Shown piece after piece: positions 27,900 through 37,846 of a stretch of 64,000 nt of DNA. Made by a program: the position numbers and the translations under genes. Numbering within the stretch: position 1 is the first letter of the stretch; each line of letters begins with the position of its first letter. The notes below the pieces were generated by a model. That model saw only the letters and a list, made by a program, of their open reading frames with translations, did not search any database and was not told the origin of the DNA. The DNA comes from CADEEN01 sp963706685 (GTDB taxonomy: Bacteria; Pseudomonadota; Gammaproteobacteria; Burkholderiales; Burkholderiaceae_C): NCBI GenBank assembly GCA_963706685.1, contig CAVPMY010000002.1:1-64000 (forward strand), written 5' to 3'.

Positions 27900-28847
27900 T
27901 CAGTCCACGCCGCCGAGCACGCGCAGGTGCGCAGCGACGCTGCGCGCCAGGGCACCGAGGTTGTAGCCGCCCTCCAGGCACGAGACGATGCGCCCTTGCG
28001 CGTGGCGCTCGGCCACGTCGACCAGCTGCCGCGTGATCCAGGCGTAGTCGGCTTCGACCAGGCCGAGCTGGCCGAGTTCGTCTTCGCGGTGGGCGTCGAA
28101 GCCGGCGGAGATGAACAGCATCTGCGGCTTGAACTCCTCCAGCCGCGGCAGCCACATCGTCCTCGATCGCTGTCGCGCACCTGCTCGCCGCGCGCCGTAG
28201 GGCGGGATCGGCACGTTGACCATGTTGGTGCCCTTCGGCACGCGCGCCGCTGTAGGGATACAGCGGATGCTGGAAGATGCTGGCCATCAGGATGCGTTCG
28301 TCGCCGGCGATGATGTCCTCGGTGCCGTTGCCGTGGTGCACGTCGAAGTCGATCACGGCCACGCGCTGCAGGCCGCGCTCGTCCAGCGCATGGCGCGCCG
28401 CCACCGCCACGTTGTTGAAGAAGCAGAAGCCCATTGCCGCGGTCGCGCGTCGGCATGGTGGCCCGGCGGGCGCACGGCGCAGAAGGCGCTTTGCGCCGTG
28501 CCGTCGATCACCGCGTCGGTGGCCGCCACCGCGGCGCCGGCGGCGCGCAGACGCGGCGTTCCAGCTGCCGGGGCCGGCGCTGGTGTCGGGATCGATCTGG
28601 CAATGCTCACCGCTGTGCTGCAACGACGCCATCGCCTCGCGCAACTCGGCCACGTGCAGCGGCGAATGTGCGCGCTGCAATCTGCTCATCGTGGCCAACG
28701 GGGCCTCGCGAGCGTCGAGCGCGTCGATCAGGCCGGTCGCGATCAGGTGGTCGTGCGATGGCGTCCAGCCGCTTCCGGACATTCCGGGTGGCCGCGGCCC
28801 ATGAAATGCGCACGGCAATCGGGGTGGCTGTAGAAGGCGAGGGTCAT
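27900..28847 (-). CDS. Histone deacetylase-family (acetoin utilisation/HDAC-like) hydrolase (frameshifted)
   Basis: Zinc-dependent amidohydrolase of the bacterial HDAC/polyamine-deacetylase superfamily. Start MTLAFYSHPDCRAHFMGRGH. The His pair appears in FCAVRPPGHHADARP, the metal ligands in VAVIDFDVHHGNGTEDII, and the second Asp ligand in MLFISAGFDAHREDELGQLG. It ends CLEGGYNLGALARSVAAHLR. Frame changes near 28770, 28555, 28445, 28245 and 28165 split the gene, but every catalytic segment is present. The substrate is unknown. It is the first gene of a two-gene unit with mscS and diverges from moxR across only 26 bases. Confidence 0.87.
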
Positions 28848-28873
28848 GGGAACAATTGAGTTAACGTGCGCGC

Positions 28874-29818
<945 letters not shown>

Positions 29819-29835
29819 CGACGGGGCGGGCGGCG

Positions 29836-30793
29836 ATGTTCGGTCTTCGCCAACGCTTGCAAGCGTGGTTCGAGTCGCGCCTGGCGCGCGCCGACACCTG
29901 GCTGCTGACGCAACGCAACATCTACATCCTGCCGACGCGCGCGGGGCTGGCATTTGCATCGGTGCTCGTCGTCATGCTGCTGGCCTCGATCAACTACCAG
30001 TTGAGCCTCGGTTATGTGCTGACCTTCCTGCTCGCCGGCGCCGGGTTCGTCTCGATGCACATGACGCACAACACGCTTGCGCGGCATGACGCTGCACCTG
30101 CGGCCGCCGGGCTCGGGTTTTGCCGGCGAGCCGATGGCGCTCGAAATCGTGCTGACCAGCCCGAGCCGCTACCCAGCATGGCGTCGGTCTCGGCCTTTGC
30201 CGATCCAGGTGCGTCCGGGCATGACGTGTTTGTCGATGTGCCCGGCGGCGGCCAGGCCATCGCCCACCTGGCCTTCGTGCCGCCGCGGCGCGGCCTGCAC
30301 ACGCTGCCGACGCTGCAGGTCGAGACACGCTATCCGCTCGGCCTGTTTCGAGCCTGGACGGTGTGGAAGCCCGCGGCCAAGGCCCTCGCCTGGCCGCGAC
30401 CCGAAATTCCGCTGGCGCCCTGGCCGGCGTCACCGAGCGCGGCCGGGCAAGCAGCTCAGGCGCTGCGCAGCGACAGTGGCGAGTTCGATGGCGTGCGCGC
30501 CTACCGTCGTGGCGATGCACTGACAGCGCATCGTCTGGAAGAAAAGCGCCAAGGGCGGCGATCTGGTCAGCCGCGATCACGTCAGCGCCATGCAGCACGA
30601 GCTGTGGTTCGACTGGCAGCAGGCCCAACTCCCAGGCACCGAGCCCCGGCTGTCCCGTATGGCGGCGTGGGTGGTGGCCGCCGATGCTGCCGGTATCCCG
30701 CACGGCCTGCGCCTGCCGGGCCTCGAAATCGCGCCCGGCAGCGGCGTGGCCCACCGCCGGGCAAGCCTCGACGCATTGGCCGCATGGTCATGA
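29836..30793 (+). CDS. DUF58-domain membrane protein (frameshifted)
   Basis: Start MFGLRQRLQAWFESRLARAD, 17 bases after moxR. Two closely spaced membrane helices (RAGLAFASVLVVMLLASINY; LGYVLTFLLAGAGFVSM) are followed by a periplasm/cytoplasm beta region with PGGGQAIAHLAFVPPRRGLH. The conserved DUF58 core is GEFDGVRAYRRGDALTAHRL, normally followed by a W(K/R)xxA segment. Frame changes lie near 30090 and 30540. The C-terminal part reads QHELWFDWQQAQLPGTEPRL. Part of the MoxR-DUF58-TgpA module, whose job is not established. Confidence 0.85.
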
Positions 30794-30818
30794 GCGCCGC
30801 CGGGCCGATCCCAAGGCG

Positions 30819-30862
30819 CTCGCGCCCCCTTGGGGGGCCCGGCGCGCAGCGCCGTGGGGGGC
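30819..30862. repeat. Burkholderiales-type GC-palindromic intergenic repeat
   Basis: Between the DUF58 stop and the transglutaminase ATG lies CGCGCCCCCTTGGGGGGCCC followed by GGCGCGCAGCGCC and GTGGGGGGC. It comprises two adjacent palindromes (CCCCCTTGGGGG and GGCGC-GCA-GCGCC). Repeats of this type are scattered between genes in Comamonadaceae and Rubrivivax-like genomes. It may act as a processing or attenuation element within this operon. Confidence 0.6.
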
Positions 30863-30866
30863 AGAC

Positions 30867-32898
30867 ATGAGCGCTGTCGCCCCATTCAAGTGGCCCGGCT
30901 GGTCGCACCTGCCACGCGACGCGCGTGACGTCCTGTTCCTGCTGGGTGTCATCGCCTGGACCGTGGCGCCGCACTTCTTGCACCTGCCGCTGTGGTGCCT
31001 GGCGCTCACGGTCTGTGTGATCCTGTGGCGCGCGCTCGTGGCCGTCACGCAATCGCCGTTGCCGGGGCGCTGGACCCTGTTCGCGGTGCTGGCGCTGGCC
31101 ATCGGCCTGACGCTGTGGAGCCACCGCACGGTGCTCGGCAAGGACGCCGGCGTGACCCTGCTGGTCGTGCTGATGGTGCTGAAGACGCTCGAGCTGCGCG
31201 CGCGCCGCGATGCACTGGTGGTGTTCTTCCTCGGCTTTTTCATCGTGCTGACGAACTTTCTCTACACGCAGTCGATGGCGGTCGCCGCGGCGATGGTGGT
31301 CTCGGTGTGGGGCCTGTTGACTGCACTGGTGCTGGCGCATATGCCGGTCGGCCGGCCGCCGATCGTCCGCGCCGGCCGCGTGGCCGCCCAGGCCGCCTTG
31401 CTCGGCGCGCCGATCATGATCGTGCTGTTCATGCTTTTTCCGCGCGTGGCGCCGCTGTGGGCGGTGCCGCAGGAATCGCTGGCCAAGAGCGGCTTGTCCG
31501 GCACGCTGCGCATGGGTGGCGTGGCCGAGCTGGCGATCGACGATTCGATTGCGTTGCGCGTGCGCTTCGAGGGCGCCGCACCGCCGCCGAACAGCCTGTA
31601 CTGGCGTGGGCCGGTGCTGTCTCGCTTCGACGGCCGCGAGTGGTTCCGCGCGCCATCGCAGTTCCGACCCGCCTCTGCTCGCCTGCAAACGCGTGGCAGG
31701 CCCCTGTCCTACGAGATGACGCTCGAGCCGAGCCAGCTGCCGATGCTGCCGCTGCTCGAAGCCACGCCCGAGCCACCGCAGCTGAGCGGCGCGAGCGCGC
31801 AGCAGCGCGGCGACCTGCAATGGGTCACCGAGCGCCCGCTGACCGAGCGCGTGCGCTTGTCGGCGCGGGCCTGGCTCGATCACTCGCATGGCCCCCTGCA
31901 AAGCGAGATCTCGCTGCGCGACGACACCGAGCTGCCGCCCGGCTTCAATCCACGCACGCTGGCCTGGGCGGTGAACTTGCAGCGCCGGCCCGATCTGGCC
32001 AATGCCTCGACCGAGCAGTTCGCGCAGGCCGTGCTCTCGCACATCACCGCCGGCTTCACCTACACGCTGACGCCGGGTGAATACGGCGACGAGAACGGTC
32101 GCCACGCCATCGACGAGTTCTGGCTCGATCGGCGCGAAGGGTTTTGCGAACACTTCAGCGCAGCGTTTGTCGTCATCATGCGCGCGCTCGATCTGCCGGC
32201 GCGCATCGTCACCGGCTACCAGGGCGCCGACCCGGTGCTGCAGGACGGCTATCGTCATCGTGCGCAACAGCCACGCCCATGCCTGGGCGGAAATCTGGGT
32301 CGAGGGCCGCGGCTGGATTCGCGTCGATCCGACGGCGGCCGTGGCGCCGGAGCGCGTCGTGCAGTCGCGATCGCTGCGCCCGCGGCCGGGGTTCGTGGCC
32401 GGCGCCATCGAGGGGCTGAGTCCCGAATTGATGGCCACGCTGCGCCGCAACTGGGAGCGCGTCAACCACCGCTGGAACCAGTGGGTGCTGCACTACTCGC
32501 GCGACGAGCAGCTCGGTCTGCTGCAACGCCTCGGCTGGCGCCAGCCCGAAGCGGTCGACCTGGCCTACTTGCTGATCGCGCTGATCAGTGTTGGCAGCCT
32601 GCTCGGCGCCGGCTGGGCCTGGTGGGACCGTCACCATCGCGATCCATGGCAACGGCTGGCCGCGCGCGTGGCCCGGCGGCTGGACGATCTGGATGTCGAT
32701 GTCGCCGAGCACGAAGGCGCGCGGCACTGGGCAGCCAAGGTGCGCAAGCGCTGCGGACCTGTCGGCGAGGCTGTGGCCTTGCAGCTCGAAATGCTGGATG
32801 CCCTGCGTCATGGCCGCAACGCGGCGTCGCGGCCGGCCAGGACCTGGTGGCGGCAATTCGATGCGGCGGCCACGGCGGCGCGCGGCGCTTCGCGATAA
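30867..32898 (+). CDS. Transglutaminase-like membrane protein (TgpA/DUF3488 type; one frameshift)
   Basis: About 676 residues. The N-terminal half is a DUF3488 membrane region with five or six helices (for example LFAVLALAIGLTLWSH and LVVFFLGFFIVLTNFLYTQ). It is followed by the extracytoplasmic transglutaminase core: catalytic Cys in RREGFCEHFSAAFVVIMRAL, His in RNSHAHAWAEIWVEGRGW, Asp in WIRVDPTAAVAPERV. A last helix at LAYLLIALISVGSLLGAGWA precedes a cytoplasmic DUF4129 tail. There is one extra C after GGCTAT near 32253. The length is typical. Third gene of the MoxR module. Confidence 0.93.
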
Positions 32899-32905
32899 TC
32901 CACGC

Positions 32906-33973
32906 ATGCTCATCCGTTGCTGGCGACAGGCGCTGGGGGCGCTGGCCTTGGTCAGCGGTCTGGCCACAGCGCAAACATCCACCACCCGGGTCCCTGAACC
33001 CACGGCCTACGGCACGCGCGACGACGTGATGCGATTTGCCGACGACCTGTCGGCGCGGTATCGCAGCGAACTCGACGTGCGCTGGGTGCGCGAGCAACTG
33101 CGGCGAGCACGCTTCATCGCCACCGTGCAAAAACTCATCATGCCGCCGCCCACCGTCCAGGGCAGGGAAACGGCGAAGAACTGGGCCGCGTACCGAGCGC
33201 GTTTCGTCGAGCGCGAGCGCATTGCGGCGGGCGTCGCCTTCTGGCGCGCCAACGAGTCCTGGCTGCAGCTCGCCGAACAGCGCTGGGGCGTGCCGGCGCA
33301 GATCATCGTCGGCATCATCGGGGTCGAGACCTACTACGGCCGCCTGACCGGCACATTTCGCGTCATCGACGCCTTGGCCACGCTGAGCTTCGATTTCCCC
33401 ACCGGCCGCCGCGACCGCACGCCGTTCTTTCGCAGCGAGCTCGAGCAGTTCCTGCTCTGGTGCGCGCGCGAGCGCTGCGACCCGGCGCAGGTACAAGGCT
33501 CGTTTGCCGGCGCAATGGGCCTGCCGCAGTTCATGCCGAGCAGCCAGAACCGGTGGGCGGTCGATTTCGACGGCGACGGCCATGTCGACCTGGCCGGCAG
33601 CGCGGCCGACGCCATCGGCAGCGTGGCCCGCTACCTGAACTACTTCGGCTGGGCGCGCGGCCTGCCGACGCACTTCGACGTCCGTGCGCCCGACGACGCG
33701 GCCGACCGCGCATGGCTGCTGGGCCCGGACATCCTGCCCTTGTTTTCTGCCGACGAGTTCGTGGGTCGCGGCGCCACGCTGACCGCCGAGGGGCGCGCGT
33801 TCGACGGCCCGCTGGCCCTCGTCGAGCTGCAGAACGGCGACACGGCAGCGCCTAGCCACGTCGCCGGCACGCGCAATTTCTGGGCTGTGACGCGCTACAA
33901 CTGGTCGAGCTACTACGCGCTGGCGGTGATCGAACTGGCCGCTGCGGTGGCGCAGCAGGTTGCAGAGCGCTGA
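32906..33973 (+). CDS. Lytic murein transglycosylase B family
   Basis: 355 residues. Signal peptide MLIRCWRQALGALALVSGLA. The catalytic Glu lies in IIVGIIGVETYYGRLTGTFR, and the family signature QGSFAGAMGLPQFMPSSQNR follows, then AVDFDGDGHVDLAGSAADAI. It cleaves peptidoglycan to 1,6-anhydromuramyl products in the periplasm. There is no lipobox Cys in the signal peptide, so a soluble periplasmic form is likely rather than a lipoprotein. Seven bases after the transglutaminase gene. Intact. Confidence 0.92.
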   Translation: MLIRCWRQALGALALVSGLATAQTSTTRVPEPTAYGTRDDVMRFADDLSARYRSELDVRWVREQLRRARFIATVQKLIMPPPTVQGRETAKNWAAYRARFVERERIAAGVAFWRANESWLQLAEQRWGVPAQIIVGIIGVETYYGRLTGTFRVIDALATLSFDFPTGRRDRTPFFRSELEQFLLWCARERCDPAQVQGSFAGAMGLPQFMPSSQNRWAVDFDGDGHVDLAGSAADAIGSVARYLNYFGWARGLPTHFDVRAPDDAADRAWLLGPDILPLFSADEFVGRGATLTAEGRAFDGPLALVELQNGDTAAPSHVAGTRNFWAVTRYNWSSYYALAVIELAAAVAQQVAER

Positions 33974-33987
33974 GACGTCTTCGCAGC

Positions 33988-34914
33988 GTGAGTGACCTGC
34001 TCTTCGAGACCGAACGTCTTGACGTCCGGCGCTTGCGCCGCAGCGATCTGCCGGCGTTGCTCGCGGTCTATGGCGACCTCGACGCCATGCGCTGGGTCGG
34101 CGACGGCAGCGCACTGACGACCGAGGATGCGCGCCGCTGGCTCGACGTGACCGAGCGCAATGTGGCGACCCGGGGCTATGGCATGTGCACGCTGACGCGA
34201 CGCAGCGACGGCGCCGTCGTCGGTTTCTGCGGACTCGTGCACCCGGGCGGCCAGCCGTTGCCCGAGATCAAGTACGCACTTGAGCGCGCCCACTGGGGGC
34301 AGGGTCTGGCCACCGAAGCCGCGTGCGGCCTGTTGGACTGGGGCGCACGATGCTTCGGACTGCGCCACGTCATTGCCACCACCGCACCCGACAACAGCGC
34401 CTCGCACCGGGTGTTGCGCAAGGCCGGCATGCGCGACGGTGCGCTGCGCCGCAACGACGACGGCACCACGACGCAACTCTTCGAATGGCGCGCGCCGCGG
34501 CACCCGCTGTTCGTCTATGGCACGCTCAAGCAAGGTTTTTGCAACTTCCCCGTCAACCGCGGCCGGCGGCTGCCAGGGGAGTTCGTGACCGTGCAGGCGT
34601 TTCCGCTCTACGTGATCGGCGAGTTTGGCCTGCCCTGGCTGGTCTATGCGCCAGGACGCGGCCTGCAGGTCACGGGCCAGTTGTTCGAGGTCGACGCCGC
34701 TGCATTGGTGGCCATGGACCGGCTGGAGCGTGTCGACGAGGCCGATTGGTACATGCAGCGCTCGTTGTCGGTGCAGGCGGCGGATGGCGGCGACCCATTG
34801 CAGGCCATGGCCTATTTCGGCAGCGCGGCCCGCCTGGCCACGGACACCATCCACCATGGTCCCTTGGGAGCGTTCACCGAAGTTCACCAGGTGCTCTATC
34901 GCAAGCACCTGTGA
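33988..34914 (+). CDS. Fused GNAT acetyltransferase - gamma-glutamylcyclotransferase-like protein
   Basis: 308 residues in one clean frame from GTG 33988. Residues 1-165 are a RimJ/RimL-type GNAT: LFETERLDVRRLRRSDLPAL, then WGQGLATEAACGLLDWGARC for acetyl-CoA binding and NSASHRVLRKAGM. Residues 170-308 are a GGCT/AIG2-like domain: LFVYGTLKQGFCNFPVNRGR holds the YGTL loop, and LVAMDRLERVDEADWYMQRS the region around the usual catalytic acid. I know both domains mostly as separate proteins. A joined substrate pathway can be imagined but is not shown. The gap of 14 bases after the transglycosylase gene suggests co-transcription. Confidence 0.8.
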   Translation: MSDLLFETERLDVRRLRRSDLPALLAVYGDLDAMRWVGDGSALTTEDARRWLDVTERNVATRGYGMCTLTRRSDGAVVGFCGLVHPGGQPLPEIKYALERAHWGQGLATEAACGLLDWGARCFGLRHVIATTAPDNSASHRVLRKAGMRDGALRRNDDGTTTQLFEWRAPRHPLFVYGTLKQGFCNFPVNRGRRLPGEFVTVQAFPLYVIGEFGLPWLVYAPGRGLQVTGQLFEVDAAALVAMDRLERVDEADWYMQRSLSVQAADGGDPLQAMAYFGSAARLATDTIHHGPLGAFTEVHQVLYRKHL

Positions 34915-34918
34915 GCTG

Positions 34919-35338
34919 TCAGCTGACGAGGGCGCGCAACCAATCCGGCAATGGCACTGACTTCTGCGCCTTGAAATCCGTCCACACCGTCTTGCTGCCG
35001 CCCTCGGCGTAGATCACGCCCGGCGCATCGGTGCGCTCCAGCGTGATGTACGTGTCGAAGCTCGAACGCCCTGGGTTGGCCACATAGTGCTTGGCCAACA
35101 CGTCGCCGGGGTACTCAAGCTGACGCAGGAAATTGCAGAAGGCATTGACGATCACCGGGCCGAAGCCGCCCGGGTCCGGTGGACCACCGACCTTGAACAG
35201 CCATTCGAGACGCACGATCTCCATGTACCGGAAATAGACCGTGTTGTTGACGTGGCCCATCACGTCCATGTCGCCCCAACGGATCGCAATGACCGTCTGG
35301 TGCGTCAGCTTCTTTTGGTCGGGTACCTCTATTCGCAT
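34919..35338 (-). CDS. Acyl-CoA thioesterase (4HBT hotdog family)
   Basis: 139 residues. The hotdog-fold signature is IRWGDMDVMGHVNNTVYFRY, including the catalytic Asp and HVNN turn, followed by MEIVRLEWLFKVG. The C-terminal strands include DTYITLERTDAPGVIYAEGG. It probably hydrolyses short or medium acyl-CoA thioesters; the exact substrate is unknown. It converges on the fusion gene with a four-base gap. Intact. Confidence 0.88.
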   Translation of the reverse strand: MRIEVPDQKKLTHQTVIAIRWGDMDVMGHVNNTVYFRYMEIVRLEWLFKVGGPPDPGGFGPVIVNAFCNFLRQLEYPGDVLAKHYVANPGRSSFDTYITLERTDAPGVIYAEGGSKTVWTDFKAQKSVPLPDWLRALVS

Positions 35339-35430
35339 GCCCGCAATGTAACGGGCGCGGGGACCTGTGGACTATTGCCGCATGGGCCGGTATCGCGTCC
35401 CTAGGATGCCTGGCATTGAGATCCGACACC

Positions 35431-36372
35431 ATGAAGCCCTTGCGACACCTCATGCTCCAGTTGCTCGGCCGCGCTGTTGACGCCGGCTACATGTTTCGCG
35501 AGCGGCCGCGCGCATTGAAGATCAGTGCGCGGCCCTTGCGCATCGTGTTTTCCCGGCACGACGGCTGGGAACAAGCCACACGCCGGGGTTTTTCCGGGCT
35601 GGGTCATGCCCTGCACTTCGCGCCGCTGACGCAAACGGATCTGTCGCGCTTCGACCTGATCGTGCCGTTGTCGCTGGCCGACGCCCAGCATCTGCGCAGC
35701 CAGCCCCGGGACATCCGCGCGCATGCCGTGCCCTTGCCCGATGAAGCGTGCACCGCGCTGTGCCACGACAAGCCGCGCCTGAACGAGGCGCTCACCAGTG
35801 CCGGCTTCGGCGCCCACGTGCCGCCCATGGGCACGGATCTGGCACCGCCGTTCATCTGCAAGCCGGTGCACGGCGAGAACAGCAACGATTGCATCCTGGT
35901 GCCTGACTACGCGACGATCCTGCGCCTGGGCGACCGGCTCGAGCAGCCAGGCCTGTTCCGGCAAACGGCCGTGCACGGCGAAATCGAATATGCCACGCAC
36001 TTCTTGATGAAGGACGGCTGCATCGAACGCGAGCTGACGGTGTCCTACCGCCATGACGCGCCGCTGTACATCAAGAATCCCGAGACGCAGCGGTCCGTCG
36101 CGCGTGTGCTCGTACCGTGCCCGGACAGGCCGGCGCTGACCGCCATGCTGCGCGCCATCGACTACAACGGCATGGGATGCGCCAACTTCAAGATGGCGGA
36201 CGGCAAGCTGCAATTGCTCGAGATCAACCCGCGCATCGGCGGCAGCCTGATGGCGTACTTTTCGACCTTCCTGCGCTCTTTGCCGCAGGCGCGGCGTTCG
36301 CACCAAGCCAGTCCCTCGCGTTGGTCGTGGCTGGACAGCGTGATGGACCCGCCCTCAGTCGGCGCTTCCTGA
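35431..36372 (+). CDS. ATP-grasp domain protein
   Basis: About 313 residues from ATG 35431 (an upstream TTG at 35416 is also in frame). ATP-grasp features: the Lys/Glu region APPFICKPVHGENSNDCILV; the hydrophobic strand QTAVHGEIEYATHFLMKDG; and the metal-binding end NFKMADGKLQLLEINPRIGG with Glu and Asn ligands. Such enzymes ligate a carboxylate to an amine or thiol using ATP; the substrate is not predictable from context. The first 60 residues are family-specific. Its 3' end overlaps the convergent yceH gene by 18 bases. Confidence 0.8.
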   Translation: MKPLRHLMLQLLGRAVDAGYMFRERPRALKISARPLRIVFSRHDGWEQATRRGFSGLGHALHFAPLTQTDLSRFDLIVPLSLADAQHLRSQPRDIRAHAVPLPDEACTALCHDKPRLNEALTSAGFGAHVPPMGTDLAPPFICKPVHGENSNDCILVPDYATILRLGDRLEQPGLFRQTAVHGEIEYATHFLMKDGCIERELTVSYRHDAPLYIKNPETQRSVARVLVPCPDRPALTAMLRAIDYNGMGCANFKMADGKLQLLEINPRIGGSLMAYFSTFLRSLPQARRSHQASPSRWSWLDSVMDPPSVGAS

Positions 36373-36990
36373 CACCGCGCCCTGCTGGCGCAGCAACGCA
36401 GCAACCTGCTCCTCCAACGCCGCCACGCGGGCTTCGAGCTGCTCCCATGGCGGCGGTGTTGTGGTGGTCGGTGCAGCTGCTGCGTCTTGAACAAGCGCCA
36501 GCACCTCGCCACACAGCAGCTGTGCCCAGCGTTGCTCGCGCGCCCCCGGCGCCCGCGCGAGCTTGGTCACGCGCGCAGGTTCCTTGGCCGCCAGCTCGTC
36601 GAGGAATCCTTCCACCGACGAGATATCGGCAAAGCGATGCAGGCGTTCGCAGTTCAGGCGCAGCTCGGCCGCCGTCTGCGGCCCGCGCAGCATCAATGTG
36701 GCCAGCAGCGCCACCGCCTGGCTGGGCACGCCGAGCACGCGCGCGGTGTTGTGCTCGAACTTGACGACGCGGCTGCCGCTGCCTTCGAAGACCAGGCTCA
36801 GCGACTTCAGGCCGTCGATGGCGGTCAGCACGTCGGCGTCGGACACGCTCATCACCGGCTCTCGCGCGGTCTTCTGGTTGCAACCGGCGACCAGGGCGTT
36901 GAGCGACAGCGGATAGGTATCAGGCACGGTGGCCTGCTTCTCGATCAGGACGCCGAGGACGCGGGCTTCTACGGCAGTGAGGTCGCGCAA
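36355..36990 (-). CDS. yceH: YceH-like DUF480 winged-helix protein
   Basis: 211 residues. Two tandem winged-helix domains: RDLTAVEARVLGVLIEKQAT and YPLSLNALVAGCNQKTAREP in the first, VALLATLMLRGPQTAAELRL in the second. It ends with a coiled coil, WEQLEARVAALEEQVAALLR. The function is unknown. The start is a TTG at 36990, five bases after the SDR stop, with GGAG ten bases upstream; no ATG fits. Co-transcribed with the SDR gene. Confidence 0.87.
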   Translation of the reverse strand: MRDLTAVEARVLGVLIEKQATVPDTYPLSLNALVAGCNQKTAREPVMSVSDADVLTAIDGLKSLSLVFEGSGSRVVKFEHNTARVLGVPSQAVALLATLMLRGPQTAAELRLNCERLHRFADISSVEGFLDELAAKEPARVTKLARAPGAREQRWAQLLCGEVLALVQDAAAAPTTTTPPPWEQLEARVAALEEQVAALLRQQGAVSGSAD

Positions 36991-36994
36991 TTGT

Positions 36995-37777
36995 TCAGAC
37001 TCCGAAGCCGTCGTCTGCGGCGATCACCGCGCCGTTGACGAAGTGGCTCTGATTGGCGCACAACATCAGCAGCGTGGAATCGAGGTCGCTCGGTTTGCCC
37101 AGGCGTTTTCTCGGCAGCATCTGCACCAGCTTCTGCCCGGCCTCGGTCTGCCAATGATGGTGGTTGATCTCGGTGTCGATGTAGCCGGGGCAAATGGCGT
37201 TGACGTTGATGTCGTAGCGCCCCCACTCGAGCGCCATGGCGCGCGTCATGTGCACGACCGCCGCTTTGCTCATCGCATAGACCCCGATCTGGCCGAGCAC
37301 CCGCAACCCGGCCATCGAGGCGATGTTGACGATGCGCCCGCCGATGTACGTGCCCGGCGCTGCGCCCTTGCTGCGGGCGATCATGCGCTTGGCGACTTCC
37401 TGGGCCACGAAGAACGCGCCGCGCGTGTTGGTGTTCATCACGTAGTCATAGTCTTCGGCGCTGACATCGGTGAGTTTCTGCGTCGTGCTCACGCCCGAGT
37501 TGTTGACCAGGATGTCGATCGTGCCCATCTCGGTCTCGGCGTGCGCCACCGCGGCACGGATGCTCTCGATGCTGGTCACGTCCAGGCCGACCACATGGGC
37601 GTCGCCATCGCCGGCTTCGATCTCGGCGCGCAGGGTCTTCAAACGCTCGACGCGTCGTGCGGCCAGCACGACGCCGGCTCCGGCCGCGGCCAAGGCCTTG
37701 GCGAACTGTGCGCCCAGGCCGCTCGATGCGCCGGTGATCAGCGCCACGCGCCCGGATAGATCGATGCTGTAGGCCAT
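36995..37777 (-). CDS. Short-chain dehydrogenase/reductase
   Basis: 260 residues from ATG 37777 with GGGAGAG upstream. The Rossmann motif is VALITGASSGLGAQFAKALA; NNSG is the structural motif; the catalytic Ser-Tyr-Lys triad is in NIASMAGLRVLGQIGVYAMS followed by KAAVVHMTRA. The Arg pair RR after VVLAAR may favour NADP(H). The substrate is unknown. Diverges from the ETF-QO gene across 69 bases. Confidence 0.9.
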   Translation of the reverse strand: MAYSIDLSGRVALITGASSGLGAQFAKALAAAGAGVVLAARRVERLKTLRAEIEAGDGDAHVVGLDVTSIESIRAAVAHAETEMGTIDILVNNSGVSTTQKLTDVSAEDYDYVMNTNTRGAFFVAQEVAKRMIARSKGAAPGTYIGGRIVNIASMAGLRVLGQIGVYAMSKAAVVHMTRAMALEWGRYDINVNAICPGYIDTEINHHHWQTEAGQKLVQMLPRKRLGKPSDLDSTLLMLCANQSHFVNGAVIAADDGFGV

Positions 37778-37846
37778 GAGTTGCTCTCCCTGCAAGACAG
37801 CGAATAACTGCAATTCACGATAGCACGTCATCATAAAATCAGCGGC

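Noticed and set aside
30363..30866. N-terminal extension of the transglutaminase protein
   Set aside because: The extension is out-of-frame DUF58 coding sequence plus the intergenic repeat; the membrane-protein start at 30867 fits the family.
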